From the NCBI GenBank assembly GCA_038134285.1, contig JAYPUW010000006.1:56468-120467 (forward strand): a DNA stretch of 64,000 nucleotides, in the 5' to 3' direction. The position numbers and the translations under genes are program-made. Shown here one piece after another: positions 7,636-17,129 of the stretch; position 1 is the stretch's first letter; every line of letters begins with the position of its first letter. This DNA comes from UBA3478 sp038134285. Lineage in GTDB: Bacteria; Bacteroidota; Bacteroidia; Flavobacteriales; Flavobacteriaceae. A model generated the notes under the pieces. The model was not told where the DNA came from. It saw only the letters and a program-made list of their open reading frames with translations, and did no database searches.

Positions 7636-9618
7636 ATGAAGTTTGAGATTCAATCTACATTCAAACCTACCGGGGATCAGCCCGAAGCTATTACGGCTCT
7701 TTCTAAGGGAATTACCGAAGGTGATCCGCATCAAACTTTATTAGGAGTGACGGGTTCTGGAAAGACTTTTACCGTCGCAAATGTCATTGAAACCGTACAA
7801 CGCCCTACGCTTGTACTGGCGCATAATAAGACGTTGGCCGCTCAATTGTACGCTGAGTTCAAACAATTTTTTCCAAAAAATGCCGTAGAGTACTTCGTCT
7901 CTTACTACGATTATTATCAACCCGAAGCCTACATTCCCGCAAGTGGTACCTACATTGAAAAAGACCTCAGTATCAATGAGGATATCGAAAAACTTCGTTT
8001 AAGCACCACCTCCTCCTTGCTCAGTGGCAGAAGAGATGTGATTGTAGTTGCTTCTGTATCATGTCTTTATGGTATCGGTAACCCTATCGAATTTCAAAAG
8101 AATGTCATCCGCATACAGCGCGGACAGGTCATTGCACGCACACAGCTCTTAAAGCTACTCGTGCAATCGCTGTACGCACGTACCACCGCAGAATTTTCTA
8201 ACGGTAATTTTAGGATTAAAGGAGATGTGGTTGACGTGTTTCCGGGATACGCAGATTACGCTTTCAGGATTCATTTCTTCGGTGATGAGATCGAAGAGAT
8301 TGAAGCTATTGATCCGGCAAATCAAAAGGTAATTGAACTTTATGAACAACTGACCATCTTTCCGGCAAATATGTTTGTCACCTCACCAGAGGTTTTACAA
8401 AATGCGATTCATCACATACAAGAGGATCTTGTCAAACAGGTAGCCTATTTCAATGAAATCGTAAAGCCCCTAGAAGCGAAGAGACTTGAAGAACGGACTA
8501 CTTTCGACCTCGAGATGATGAGAGAACTGGGGTATTGTTCAGGAATTGAAAACTATTCGCGCTACCTCGATGGCAGGGCGCCAGGAACGCGTCCGTTTTG
8601 TCTTCTGGATTATTTTCCTGAGGACTACCTCATGGTCATTGATGAAAGTCACGTGACTATTCCACAAGTACATGCGATGTATGGTGGAGACCGTTCACGT
8701 AAAGAGAATTTGGTCAACTACGGCTTCAGGCTCCCTGCTGCTTTAGATAATCGACCCCTAAAATTCGAAGAATTCGAGGCCCTTCAGAATCAAGTGATCT
8801 ACGTAAGTGCCACTCCAGCAGATTACGAAATGCAATTGTCCCAAGGGGTTTTAATCGAGCAATTAATCCGACCAACAGGGCTCTTAGATCCCATAATAGA
8901 AATTCGTCCCAGTAAAAACCAGATCGATGATCTAACCGAAGAAATTCAGCAAAGAGCTGAAAAAGACGAGCGGGTTTTAGTGACTACACTGACCAAGAGA
9001 ATGGCAGAAGAACTCACCAAATACTTGACGCGAATTGGAGTCAGATGTCGCTACATCCACAGTGACGTAGACACTCTCGAACGCGTCGAAATCATGCAAG
9101 ATCTAAGGCGCGGATTATTCGATGTGCTCATTGGTGTAAATCTGTTGAGAGAAGGGTTAGATCTTCCTGAAGTATCATTGGTTGCTATTATCGATGCCGA
9201 TAAGGAGGGATTTTTGAGAAGCAACAGGAGTTTAACACAAACGGTTGGAAGGGCCGCGCGACACCTCAACGGAAAGGCTATTATGTATGCAGATACGATT
9301 ACACAAAGCATGCAAGAAACCATTGCTCAGACGACCTATCGAAGAGAAAAACAAGAGGCGTATAACAAGAAACACGGCGTTACCCCTACGGCATTGAATA
9401 AACCCCTAGACGATACCCTGAGAAGCCGTAAGACTCAGAGCTTAGAAAAGGAACTCAAACCTCTAAGTGAGAAAGAAATTGCAAACCTCAGCAAGGGAGA
9501 TATTGATACACAAATTAAAAATACGCGCAAGGCAATGGAAAAGGCGGCCAAAGAGCTCGACTTTATGGAAGCGGCCCGCCTAAGAGATCACCTCAAACAA
9601 CTACAGGCTCAACGGTAA
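7636..9618 (+). CDS. uvrB: Excinuclease ABC subunit UvrB
   Basis: Damage-verification helicase of nucleotide excision repair. Start chosen at ATG 7636 (MKFEIQSTFKPTGDQPEAI), which matches the normal N-terminus; earlier starts lie inside the divergent neighbour. Seen: Walker A GVTGSGKTF (about 38-46), the beta-hairpin YYDYYQPEAYIP, DEAD-like VIDESHVT, helicase motif YVSATP, and GLDLPEVSLV plus QTVGRAARH in the second RecA domain. A C-terminal UVR domain (about 622-658) mediates UvrA/UvrC contact. At 660 residues it is full length. Confidence 0.98.
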   Translation: MKFEIQSTFKPTGDQPEAITALSKGITEGDPHQTLLGVTGSGKTFTVANVIETVQRPTLVLAHNKTLAAQLYAEFKQFFPKNAVEYFVSYYDYYQPEAYIPASGTYIEKDLSINEDIEKLRLSTTSSLLSGRRDVIVVASVSCLYGIGNPIEFQKNVIRIQRGQVIARTQLLKLLVQSLYARTTAEFSNGNFRIKGDVVDVFPGYADYAFRIHFFGDEIEEIEAIDPANQKVIELYEQLTIFPANMFVTSPEVLQNAIHHIQEDLVKQVAYFNEIVKPLEAKRLEERTTFDLEMMRELGYCSGIENYSRYLDGRAPGTRPFCLLDYFPEDYLMVIDESHVTIPQVHAMYGGDRSRKENLVNYGFRLPAALDNRPLKFEEFEALQNQVIYVSATPADYEMQLSQGVLIEQLIRPTGLLDPIIEIRPSKNQIDDLTEEIQQRAEKDERVLVTTLTKRMAEELTKYLTRIGVRCRYIHSDVDTLERVEIMQDLRRGLFDVLIGVNLLREGLDLPEVSLVAIIDADKEGFLRSNRSLTQTVGRAARHLNGKAIMYADTITQSMQETIAQTTYRREKQEAYNKKHGVTPTALNKPLDDTLRSRKTQSLEKELKPLSEKEIANLSKGDIDTQIKNTRKAMEKAAKELDFMEAARLRDHLKQLQAQR

Positions 9619-9622
9619 TGAG

Positions 9623-10816
9623 TTATACCAATACGGCCTTAACTTTATCTGCGGCTTCTTGGAATTGTACCGCTGAGTGTACTTCGAGCCCTGAATTGTC
9701 AATGATTTCTTTCGCAAGTTCAGCGTTCGTTCCTTGAAGGCGCACAATGATCGGAACATTAATATGATCGGCCATATTCTTGTAGGCGTCTACGATACCA
9801 TTAGCTACGCGATCGCATCGGACGATTCCTCCAAAAATATTCACCAAGATTGCTTTCACATTAGGATCCTTCAAAATGATACGGAATGCCTCTTCAACGC
9901 GTTTGGCATCGGCTGTACCTCCAACATCTAAAAAGTTTGCAGGCTCGCCTCCGGCCATTTTAATGAGATCCATAGTTGCCATTGCTAATCCGGCACCATT
10001 CACCATACATCCAACATTCCCGTCAAGATCCACATAATTAAGACCGATAGCCTTTGCCTCTACCTCAACAGGATTTTCTTCACGGGTATCGCGCATCTCA
10101 GCATAGACCTTGCGTCGGTACAAAGCGTTGTCGTCTAGAGTCACTTTTGCGTCTACAGCAATCACGCGATCATCAGAGGTCTTTAACACAGGATTGATCT
10201 CGAAAAGACTTGAATCACTCTGCTCGTAAGCCTTGTACAAAGCAGTAACGAAGCGTGTCATTTCTTTAAAGGCTATTCCGTCTAAACCAAGGTTAAAGGC
10301 AATATTGCGCGCTTGAAAACCAGTGAGCCCTACAGAAGGTTCAATTTCTTCGGTAAATATTAAATGTGGTGTCTTTTCGGCTACCTCTTCAATATCCATT
10401 CCTCCTTCAGTAGAGTACATAATCATATTTCGACCCGTAGCGCGATTTAATAACACAGACATGTAATATTCAGAGGTTTCGCTAGGACCAGGATAGTAAA
10501 CGTCTTCCGCTACAAGAACCTGGTGAACTGTCTTTCCTTCTGCGGAGGTCTGTGGAGTCACCAATTGCATTCCGATAATCTGACCAGCTAATGACTTCAC
10601 ATCCTCAAGTGATTTAGCGAGCTTCACTCCTCCCCCTTTACCGCGGCCTCCTGCGTGGACTTGAGCCTTAATTACATGCCACGATGTACCTGTTTCTTCG
10701 GTCAATTTTTTAGCCGCCTCTATAGCTGATTCTGGAGTTTCAGCTACTATTCCTCTTTGAATATCAACTCCGAAGCTGGCTAAAATCTCTTTTCCTTGGT
10801 ACTCGTGCAAATTCAT
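9623..10816 (-). CDS. sucC: Succinyl-CoA synthetase (ADP/GDP-forming) subunit beta
   Basis: ATP-grasp subunit of the TCA-cycle enzyme that interconverts succinyl-CoA and succinate with nucleotide formation. MNLHEYQGKEIL is the standard N-terminus, so the start is set at ATG 10816 rather than the upstream in-frame codon. Other blocks: VIKAQVHAGGRGKGGGVKLA (about 46-65), LFEINPV, GLNYVDLDGNVGCMVNGAGL and NIFGGIVRCDRVANG near the C-terminus, which holds the family signature. 397 residues is normal. No sucD is adjacent. It is convergent with uvrB, 4 bp apart. Confidence 0.97.
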   Translation of the reverse strand: MNLHEYQGKEILASFGVDIQRGIVAETPESAIEAAKKLTEETGTSWHVIKAQVHAGGRGKGGGVKLAKSLEDVKSLAGQIIGMQLVTPQTSAEGKTVHQVLVAEDVYYPGPSETSEYYMSVLLNRATGRNMIMYSTEGGMDIEEVAEKTPHLIFTEEIEPSVGLTGFQARNIAFNLGLDGIAFKEMTRFVTALYKAYEQSDSSLFEINPVLKTSDDRVIAVDAKVTLDDNALYRRKVYAEMRDTREENPVEVEAKAIGLNYVDLDGNVGCMVNGAGLAMATMDLIKMAGGEPANFLDVGGTADAKRVEEAFRIILKDPNVKAILVNIFGGIVRCDRVANGIVDAYKNMADHINVPIIVRLQGTNAELAKEIIDNSGLEVHSAVQFQEAADKVKAVLV

Positions 10817-10839
10817 GATATCAGTCTTTTTACTGGGCA

Positions 10840-10847
10840 CAAAAATA
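10840..10847 (-). promoter_or_regulatory. -7 box for sucC
   Basis: On the minus strand the bases read TATTTTTG, a full match to TAnnTTTG, 23 bp upstream of the chosen sucC ATG. Its position supports the shorter sucC start. No clear -33 TTG was found. Confidence 0.55.
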
Positions 10848-11000
10848 GAAAAGAGGCACGAATGCACCTATTGCTTTTGTGCTTTAATTAGAGGATGAAA
10901 TGTTTTAAACGAAACAAAATGTGATATTCATGATAAAACTTCACAACAATACAAGATATTCGGTTGAAGCATAGTAATTTGCATCACTTTTTTTATTGAT

Positions 11001-12236
11001 ATGAGTTCACAACCACCATTTGAAGCCATCGCTCGCGAATTCGGAGCGCCGGTATACGTTTATGATGCACATGTAATTAGTGCTCAATACAACAGGCTAA
11101 AGGAAGCCTTTATAAAGGTTGAACATCTAAAACTTCACTATGCAGTGAAGGCCAATTCAAATTTAAGTGTTCTGCGCCTGATGCACCATTTAGGTGCAGG
11201 ATTAGATACGGTGTCTATTGAAGAAGTTCGTTTGGGCTTACGCGCAGGAGTGTCACCAGAAAATATCATCTACACGCCCAATGGGGTTTGTATAGAAGAA
11301 CTTGAAGAAGCTAGAAGTCTTGGGGTGCAAATCAATATCGACAACTTATCGGTTTTAGAATTGTTCGGTCAGCGCTATCCTGAAACCCCAGTTTGTGTGC
11401 GCATTAATCCGCATGTAATGGCGGGTGGAAATACCAATATTTCAGTCGGACATATTGATTCAAAATTCGGGATTAGCATTCATCAAGTTCCTCACATCTT
11501 ACGCATTGTAGATTTGACAAGAATGCGTATCAATGGGGTACACATGCATACAGGAAGTGATATTTTGGACATCGATGTGTTTCTGCATGCATCAGAGATT
11601 CTATTTGAAGCGGCCACGCATTTCAAAGATCTCGAATTCATTGATTTCGGAAGTGGCTTTAAGGTTCCTTACAAAAAGGACGATATTGAAACACCCATTG
11701 AAGAACTCGGAGACAAACTAAGTGAACGATTTAATGCTTTCTGCAAAAAAACAGGAAAGTCATTGACGCTCTCTTTTGAACCTGGTAAATTCTTAGTAAG
11801 TCAAGCCGGAACCTTTGTAGCCAAGGTGAATGTGGTTAAACAAACCACATCAACGGTCTTCGCAGGAGTAGATTCAGGTTTTAATCACTTGATGCGTCCT
11901 ATGCTCTACGGCTCTTACCATCACATAGAAAACATTAGTAACCCGAAAGGGAAGCCTCGTTTTTACTCGGTGGTAGGTTACATCTGTGAAACCGACACCT
12001 TTGGAAGCAATCGTCAAATCGCTGAGATTACCGAAGGCGACTTATTGGCCTTTCACAACGCCGGAGCGTACTGCTTCTCGATGTCAAGCAACTACAACTC
12101 TAGGTTGCGTCCTGCTGAAGTGTTGTGGTATAATGGCGAAGCACACCTCATTCGTTCTAGAGAGACCTTTGAAGACCTCTTAAAAGGCCAAGTCGAGGTC
12201 GACCTTGTCGTAGAGGCAAAAGTTGAGACCGTTTAA
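11001..12236 (+). CDS. lysA: Diaminopimelate decarboxylase
   Basis: PLP enzyme that converts meso-diaminopimelate to lysine. Alanine-racemase-type fold III: the PLP lysine is in LHYAVKANSN (about 46-55), the HMHTGSDI segment (about 181-188) contributes a phosphate-binding loop, and FIDFGSGFKVPY and SFEPGKFLV follow. CETDTFG (about 331-337) carries the catalytic Cys of the dimer partner. 411 residues is usual. A poor-consensus promoter region separates it from divergent sucC. A thioredoxin-like gene follows 14 bp later. Confidence 0.96.
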   Translation: MSSQPPFEAIAREFGAPVYVYDAHVISAQYNRLKEAFIKVEHLKLHYAVKANSNLSVLRLMHHLGAGLDTVSIEEVRLGLRAGVSPENIIYTPNGVCIEELEEARSLGVQINIDNLSVLELFGQRYPETPVCVRINPHVMAGGNTNISVGHIDSKFGISIHQVPHILRIVDLTRMRINGVHMHTGSDILDIDVFLHASEILFEAATHFKDLEFIDFGSGFKVPYKKDDIETPIEELGDKLSERFNAFCKKTGKSLTLSFEPGKFLVSQAGTFVAKVNVVKQTTSTVFAGVDSGFNHLMRPMLYGSYHHIENISNPKGKPRFYSVVGYICETDTFGSNRQIAEITEGDLLAFHNAGAYCFSMSSNYNSRLRPAEVLWYNGEAHLIRSRETFEDLLKGQVEVDLVVEAKVETV

Positions 12237-12250
12237 TCGTATCTTTAGGT

Positions 12251-12778
12251 ATGAAAAAACTCCTTTCTCTGGCTCTTTTTGTAAGCATCGGACTCTCTAC
12301 ACTCAGAGCTCAAGAAGAAACCATTAAGTGGTTAACCTTTAAAGAAGCAGCCGCCATAGCAGAAGCAGGGAGCAATAAGAAGTTTTTTATCGATGTGTAT
12401 ACCGATTGGTGCGGCTGGTGTAAGAAGATGGATAAAGAAACCTTCAATCACCCAGAAGTGCGCGCCTATATGTTGGCGAACTATCACATGGTGAAGTTCA
12501 ACGGCGAACAAGCAGAGCCCATTACCTATAAAGGCGAAACCTATAGCCTTGTTGGATCAGGAAGAAGTATCTATCATGAACTCGCATACGCGCTATTGCA
12601 AGGAAATCTGAGTTATCCGACCGTAGTCTTTATGAATGAAAAATTCGAAGTGTTAACGCCTTTAGCCGGATACTACCCCGCAACCCCATTTTTGCAAATT
12701 GCCACTTATTTTGGAGATTCGCTCTTTGAGACAATGACCTGGAAAGATTACGAGGCAATGCTAGAAAGCAAAAAATAA
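12251..12778 (+). CDS. Secreted thioredoxin-like protein (Thioredoxin_7 type)
   Basis: A 175-residue protein with a signal peptide (KKLLSLALFVSIGLSTLRAQ, probable cleavage after LRA) and a thioredoxin fold. The redox motif is WCGWC in YTDWCGWCKKMDKETF (about 52-67). The usual cis-Pro lies in SYPTVVFMN. An insert of about 25 residues separates the two halves, typical of Bacteroidota periplasmic thioredoxin-like proteins. It is probably a thiol-disulfide reductase; the partner is unknown. A TATCTTTA near-match to the -7 box at 12240-12247 is too close to the ATG to be useful, so read-through from lysA is likely. Confidence 0.85.
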   Translation: MKKLLSLALFVSIGLSTLRAQEETIKWLTFKEAAAIAEAGSNKKFFIDVYTDWCGWCKKMDKETFNHPEVRAYMLANYHMVKFNGEQAEPITYKGETYSLVGSGRSIYHELAYALLQGNLSYPTVVFMNEKFEVLTPLAGYYPATPFLQIATYFGDSLFETMTWKDYEAMLESKK

Positions 12779-12785
12779 CACTACA

Positions 12786-14261
12786 CTAACGACGGCTGTA
12801 GTTTGGTGCCTCTTTGGTGATCGTTACGTTGTGAGGATGACTCTCGTTGATTCCGCTAGCAGTAATCTTTACAAACTTTCCAGAGTCTTTAAGAGTTTGG
12901 ATGTCTTTAGCTCCACAGTAACCCATTCCGGCTCTTAGCCCCCCAATAAACTGGTGCATGCTCTCATAGAGGTCTCCTTTGTAAGGTACACGTCCAACGA
13001 TTCCTTCCGGGACCAATTTCTTGATATCGTCTTCTACATCTTGAAAATAGCGGTCCTTACTGCCCTTCTCCATAGCCTCAACCGAACCCATTCCTCTATA
13101 CGACTTAAACTTACGCCCTTCGTAGATAATCGTCTCACCAGGAGATTCTTTTGTTCCGGCCAGCAAAGATCCGAGCATAACACTATCGGCTCCGGCGGCA
13201 ATTGCTTTTGGGATATCTCCGGTAAATCGAACCCCGCCGTCAGCAATCACAGGAATACCAGAACCCTTTAAGGCCGCTGCAACCTCTAACACTGCAGAAA
13301 ATTGTGGAAATCCAACACCTGCAACCACTCGAGTGGTACAAATAGAGCCAGGTCCAATACCCACTTTTACAGCGTCTGCACCGGCTTCGACTAAATACTT
13401 AGCCGCATCAGCTGTAGCGATGTTTCCGACAATAACCTCTAGTGATGGAAACGCTTTTTTAATTTCTTTAAGGATGTGCACCACTCCTTTACTGTGGCCA
13501 TGGGCTGTATCAATAACCATGGCATCAACTCCTGCATTCACCAAGGCTTCCACTCGATCAAAACTATCAGGAGTTACTCCTACTGCTGCAGCAGCCAACA
13601 AACGACCGTATTGATCTTTATTAGCCTTAGGTTTTTGCGTCAGCTTTGTAATGTCTCTAAACGTAATTAATCCAACCAATTGAAATTGGTCATCCACTAC
13701 AGGTAATTTTTCAATCTTGTGTTCTTGCAATATCACCTCTGCCTCTGCTAGCGTTATACCCTTTGGAGCGGTAACTAGATTAGAAGAGGTCATAACCTCG
13801 GTGATCGGTCGCTCGTTGTTCTTTTCAAAACGCAAGTCTCGATTCGTCACAATCCCAACAAGCTTTCCTGCATTATCAATAATCGGAATACCTCCAATGC
13901 TGTGTTCTTTCATGCCCGCCTTCGCATCCATTACAATAGCATCCATTCCAAGAGTAACCGGATCTAGTATCATTCCTGATTCGGCGCGCTTCACGCGCCT
14001 TACTTTCATGGCTTGCTCTTCAATGGTCATGTTCTTGTGTAGTACTCCAATACCCCCTTCTCTTGCCATGGCGATAGCCATCTTCGATTCAGTAACGGTG
14101 TCCATAGCAGCAGATATAATAGGAACATTAATTCTGAGCTTACGTGTAAATTGAGTCGTTATATCGACCTCTCGCGGAAGCACTTCTGAGTAGGCGGGAA
14201 CCAGTAAGACGTCGTCGTAAGTAAGTCCTTCGCCTACTATTTTAGAGAGATGTGCTTGCAT
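12786..14261 (-). CDS. guaB: Inosine-5'-monophosphate dehydrogenase
   Basis: Oxidises IMP to XMP, the committed step of GMP synthesis. The TIM barrel starts GLTYDDVLLVPAYSEVLPRE and is interrupted by two CBS domains (about 90-205), which bind adenine or guanine nucleotides in other family members. The active-site loop GPGSICTTRVVAGVG (about 300-314) holds the catalytic Cys, the IMP loop contains ADGGVRFTGD, and the flap has RAGMGYCGA. 491 residues is normal. A TACATTTA near-match to the -7 box lies at 14285-14292 on this strand. Confidence 0.98.
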   Translation of the reverse strand: MQAHLSKIVGEGLTYDDVLLVPAYSEVLPREVDITTQFTRKLRINVPIISAAMDTVTESKMAIAMAREGGIGVLHKNMTIEEQAMKVRRVKRAESGMILDPVTLGMDAIVMDAKAGMKEHSIGGIPIIDNAGKLVGIVTNRDLRFEKNNERPITEVMTSSNLVTAPKGITLAEAEVILQEHKIEKLPVVDDQFQLVGLITFRDITKLTQKPKANKDQYGRLLAAAAVGVTPDSFDRVEALVNAGVDAMVIDTAHGHSKGVVHILKEIKKAFPSLEVIVGNIATADAAKYLVEAGADAVKVGIGPGSICTTRVVAGVGFPQFSAVLEVAAALKGSGIPVIADGGVRFTGDIPKAIAAGADSVMLGSLLAGTKESPGETIIYEGRKFKSYRGMGSVEAMEKGSKDRYFQDVEDDIKKLVPEGIVGRVPYKGDLYESMHQFIGGLRAGMGYCGAKDIQTLKDSGKFVKITASGINESHPHNVTITKEAPNYSRR

Positions 14262-14314
14262 GCAATTATAGGATTAATTGCATGTAAATGTACTCAATTA
14301 ATTCTTTCTGAGTG

Positions 14315-15187
14315 CTATAGATAGGCACTAAATAGCCGCTTGGCATGGTTATAAGCCACCTCAAACGAGGCGTGATTCAGATTGAATTCCTCTTTTTGAA
14401 CGGTAAGAAAGCTGATCAACTTCTCGGTAGGTATATTTCCCACTAATCCATCTGTGGCCATAGGACAACCGCCAAAACCCTGAATAGCGCCATCAAACCT
14501 TCTACAGCCCGCAAGATAAGCCGCCTCAACGTGAGTCTTCCATTGGTCTGGGGGCGCATGCAAATGAGCACCAAATAGTAAACCTGAATCACCCAGATGA
14601 CTTACCGTTGAGAAAACCTCGTGAATGCGTTCTGCATTTGCACTAGCTGTGGTATCTGAGAGCGACAGGGTCCTTATCCCTATAGCCGCTAGACGCTCGA
14701 CCCAATACATTAATACCTCAAGGTTCCAAACTTCTCCATAGGGATTACCAAAGCCCATGGATACATAAACAACGAGTTCCTTAGATCTTCTTTGACAGGC
14801 ATTGTGAATACCCTCTAGCACAGCAAAAGCCTCTTCACGTGAGGCATGTGTATTGCGCATTTGAAAGATCTCTGAGAGCGAAAACGGAAAACCAAGCACA
14901 TCAATATACTGGGCATCCAAGGCGTGTTCTGCTCCTCGGTAATTGGCTACGATAGCTAGTAAGCGTGTTTTTGAAACAGAGAGATCTAAACCGCTCAATA
15001 CCTCATTAGTATCGGCCATCTGAGGCACGGCTTTAGGAGAGACGTAGCTCCCAAAATCGAGGTAATCAAAATTACACGAGAGCAATTGCTGCAAATAAGC
15101 AATTTTTTGGTGCGTTGGAATCAACGTCTTGATTCCTTGCATCGCATCACGCGGACATTCAACTAGACTGACCATGGGCGCGTTCAA
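14315..15187 (-). CDS. Hydroxymethylglutaryl-CoA lyase-like enzyme
   Basis: A DRE-TIM aldolase of 290 residues most like HMG-CoA lyase, which splits HMG-CoA into acetyl-CoA and acetoacetate in leucine degradation. Seen: ECPRDAMQG (Arg and Asp of the RD motif), YVSPKAVPQMADTNEVL, LSDTTASA (metal Asp), HLHAPPD (metal His pair) and the C-terminal GGCPMATDGLVGNIPTE with the catalytic Cys. The family's GPRDGLQNE is altered to CPRDAMQG and the Glu before SFVSP is replaced, so substrate preference may differ. It overlaps pyrD by 29 bp. Confidence 0.78.
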   Translation of the reverse strand: MNAPMVSLVECPRDAMQGIKTLIPTHQKIAYLQQLLSCNFDYLDFGSYVSPKAVPQMADTNEVLSGLDLSVSKTRLLAIVANYRGAEHALDAQYIDVLGFPFSLSEIFQMRNTHASREEAFAVLEGIHNACQRRSKELVVYVSMGFGNPYGEVWNLEVLMYWVERLAAIGIRTLSLSDTTASANAERIHEVFSTVSHLGDSGLLFGAHLHAPPDQWKTHVEAAYLAGCRRFDGAIQGFGGCPMATDGLVGNIPTEKLISFLTVQKEEFNLNHASFEVAYNHAKRLFSAYL

Positions 15188-16208
15188 TCAGTGCCTTGTG
15201 GACATCCCAAATCAGTTGAGGACCTTTGTAGACAAAACCCGTATACAATTGAATAAGGTCAGCACCAGCATCGAGCTTTTCTAATGCAGCTTCTGCAGAG
15301 TCAATCCCCCCTACTCCTATAATGGCAAAAGGATACTTTTGACGGGTCTTCAGGTAGCGAATGACCTCAGTACTTCTTTGTTTTAATGGAGCTCCACTTA
15401 ACCCTCCGGCCTCTACGACAAGCGCATCATCTGAGTTCAAATTTTCACGAGAAAGGGTAGTATTGGTAGCGATCACACCATCCAGTTTTAGAGATTCAAC
15501 AATGTCAAGAATGTCGTCTAGCTGGGCGTCACTCAAATCGGGTGCAATTTTTAAAAGTAGTGGGCAGAGTTGCACGTCTTGCTTCTTGGCCAAACTATCC
15601 CGTAGTTCGATCAAGGTTTTAAGCAAACGAAAGAGGGGCTCCTTTTCTTGCAACTCGCGAAGCCCCGGGGTATTTGGAGAACTAACATTAACCACAAAAT
15701 AATCGACCTTTCCATACAACGCTTTCATGGCCTTAGTATAGTCATCAATGGCATTCTTGTTAGGCGTGACTTTATTCTTGCCAATATTTCCGCCAATTAC
15801 AGTACGGTGTACTTTAGAAAGTCTTGCTACAACGCGATCAACACCATCATTATTGAAGCCCATTCTATTAATGAGCGCACGATCTTCTTTCAATCTAAAA
15901 AGACGCTTTTTCGCATTTCCTGGTTGTGCTTTCGGCGTTACCGTTCCAATTTCAACAAAACCGAATCCAAAGTCTGAGAATGCATTGAACAAAAGAGCAT
16001 TCTTATCGAAACCCGCTGCTAATCCCACTGGACTGTCGAACGCTATACCCATCACCTCTTTGCGCAGAGCGGGATGCCTGGGCACCCAAAGCACCCTGAT
16101 TATGCGCGTAAAGCCTAAAATCTCAAATAATCGAATGGCCCCAAAAGAAAAGTGGTGAGCCTTTTCAGGGTCGATTTTAAAAAGCAGCTTACGTATTAAA
16201 CAATACAT
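15159..16208 (-). CDS. pyrD: Dihydroorotate dehydrogenase (quinone), class 2
   Basis: FMN enzyme of de novo pyrimidine synthesis, membrane-associated and quinone-reducing. The N-terminal helical extension (MYCLIRKLLFKIDPEKAHHF) is the class 2 membrane-docking part. Then come GLAAGFDKNA, RMGFNNDGVD, NVSSPNTPGL with the catalytic Ser of class 2 enzymes, ATNTTLSREN and GVGGI for FMN. 349 residues is standard. It overlaps the lyase-like gene downstream by 29 bp. It is separated from yajC by a hairpin terminator. Confidence 0.96.
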   Translation of the reverse strand: MYCLIRKLLFKIDPEKAHHFSFGAIRLFEILGFTRIIRVLWVPRHPALRKEVMGIAFDSPVGLAAGFDKNALLFNAFSDFGFGFVEIGTVTPKAQPGNAKKRLFRLKEDRALINRMGFNNDGVDRVVARLSKVHRTVIGGNIGKNKVTPNKNAIDDYTKAMKALYGKVDYFVVNVSSPNTPGLRELQEKEPLFRLLKTLIELRDSLAKKQDVQLCPLLLKIAPDLSDAQLDDILDIVESLKLDGVIATNTTLSRENLNSDDALVVEAGGLSGAPLKQRSTEVIRYLKTRQKYPFAIIGVGGIDSAEAALEKLDAGADLIQLYTGFVYKGPQLIWDVHKALIERAHGQSS

Positions 16209-16224
16209 CGTTCAAGTTGACACA

Positions 16225-16256
16225 AAAAAGGAGTGACAAAATCACTCCTTTTATTA
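16225..16256 (-). terminator. Intrinsic terminator downstream of yajC
   Basis: The inverted repeat AAAGGAGTGA / TCACTCCTTT with a short CAAAA loop is flanked by A and T runs on both sides. On the minus strand it lies just after the yajC stop and ends in a run of T, so it would stop the nusB-DUF1573-yajC transcript before pyrD. Confidence 0.85.
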
Positions 16257-16277
16257 GTATTTACACCATGAGGGGCA

Positions 16278-16556
16278 TTAAGACTTTTGGAGCTTAAGAC
16301 TCAACTCATGCGATATTGAGCTATTCTCTAGTTTTAATTTACCTGCGAGGGTTTCAATTACTACGGTATGATCTGAATCATTGATCTCCATGATTTTACC
16401 ATGAAGACCACTTTTTGTGATAACACGATCACCCTTTTTAAGAGCGGTTATAAACTTCTTCTCATCTTTTTGTCGCTTCATTTGAGGACGTATCATAAAG
16501 AAATACGCCACGACGAAAATGAGAATTAAGGGAAAAAATTGGCTGATAGCTTCCAT
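16278..16556 (-). CDS. yajC: Preprotein translocase subunit YajC
   Basis: Small inner-membrane accessory of the SecDF-YajC complex. One N-terminal membrane helix (FFPLILIFVVAYFFMIRP) is followed by QMKRQKDEKKF and the conserved LKKGDRVITKSGLHGKI fold with the hydrophobic IETLAGKLKLE strand. 92 residues fits. It is the last gene of the nusB-DUF1573-yajC group, a common order in Bacteroidota, and precedes a strong terminator. Confidence 0.95.
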   Translation of the reverse strand: MEAISQFFPLILIFVVAYFFMIRPQMKRQKDEKKFITALKKGDRVITKSGLHGKIMEINDSDHTVVIETLAGKLKLENSSISHELSLKLQKS

Positions 16557-16572
16557 TCAAAAAAAGGGTTGA

Positions 16573-17079
16573 TTATTTTTTTAGGGGCGAATCAAAGGCC
16601 GTTGCAGATTCTGGTTGAATAAAGGCAGTGATTCTTAGATTTTCTATTCCTGCTTTAGTATTGGTTGTCAGTGTAATGGTCTTGGTTACCTGATTGATAC
16701 CTGTTCCGTTAAACTTAACCAAAAGCTCTCCTGTCTCGCCAGGTGCAATTGGAGTATTTCTAGGGTAATCAGGAACAGTACATCCACAGCTAGAGCGCGC
16801 GTTAGTAATCAACAAAGGAGCATCTCCAATATTCTTAAACGTAAAAACCGTTTCTTGTGGTGTTCCGGCAGTGATAGTACCGAAGTCGTGTTCTACCTTG
16901 TCAAAAGACATACGCGCAAACTTTCCTTGGGCGTCCGAAGTCCCTGCTTCAGAGGCTGTAGCTTGAGTACTCATTGAAGCCGTTTCTTTTGATGTTGTAT
17001 TTGAATTATTTCCGCATGACACAACAAATGTCAGGGCTAATGTGGTAATACCTTGGGTAAAAAATCGTGAAGTATTCAT
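16573..17079 (-). CDS. DUF1573 lipoprotein
   Basis: A 168-residue predicted lipoprotein: the signal segment ends in the lipobox VVSC (Cys22), followed by a Ser/Thr-rich linker. The rest is an immunoglobulin-like DUF1573 domain with FDKVEHDFGTITAGTPQETV and the signature SCGCTVPDYPR. The family is abundant in Bacteroidota and its role is unknown; it is thought to be surface or periplasmic. It lies between nusB and yajC on the same strand. Confidence 0.88.
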   Translation of the reverse strand: MNTSRFFTQGITTLALTFVVSCGNNSNTTSKETASMSTQATASEAGTSDAQGKFARMSFDKVEHDFGTITAGTPQETVFTFKNIGDAPLLITNARSSCGCTVPDYPRNTPIAPGETGELLVKFNGTGINQVTKTITLTTNTKAGIENLRITAFIQPESATAFDSPLKK

Positions 17080-17129
17080 GTTCTAATTTTTATTTGTGAC
17101 GTTCAAAAATAATCAATTCTTTTTGCCTG

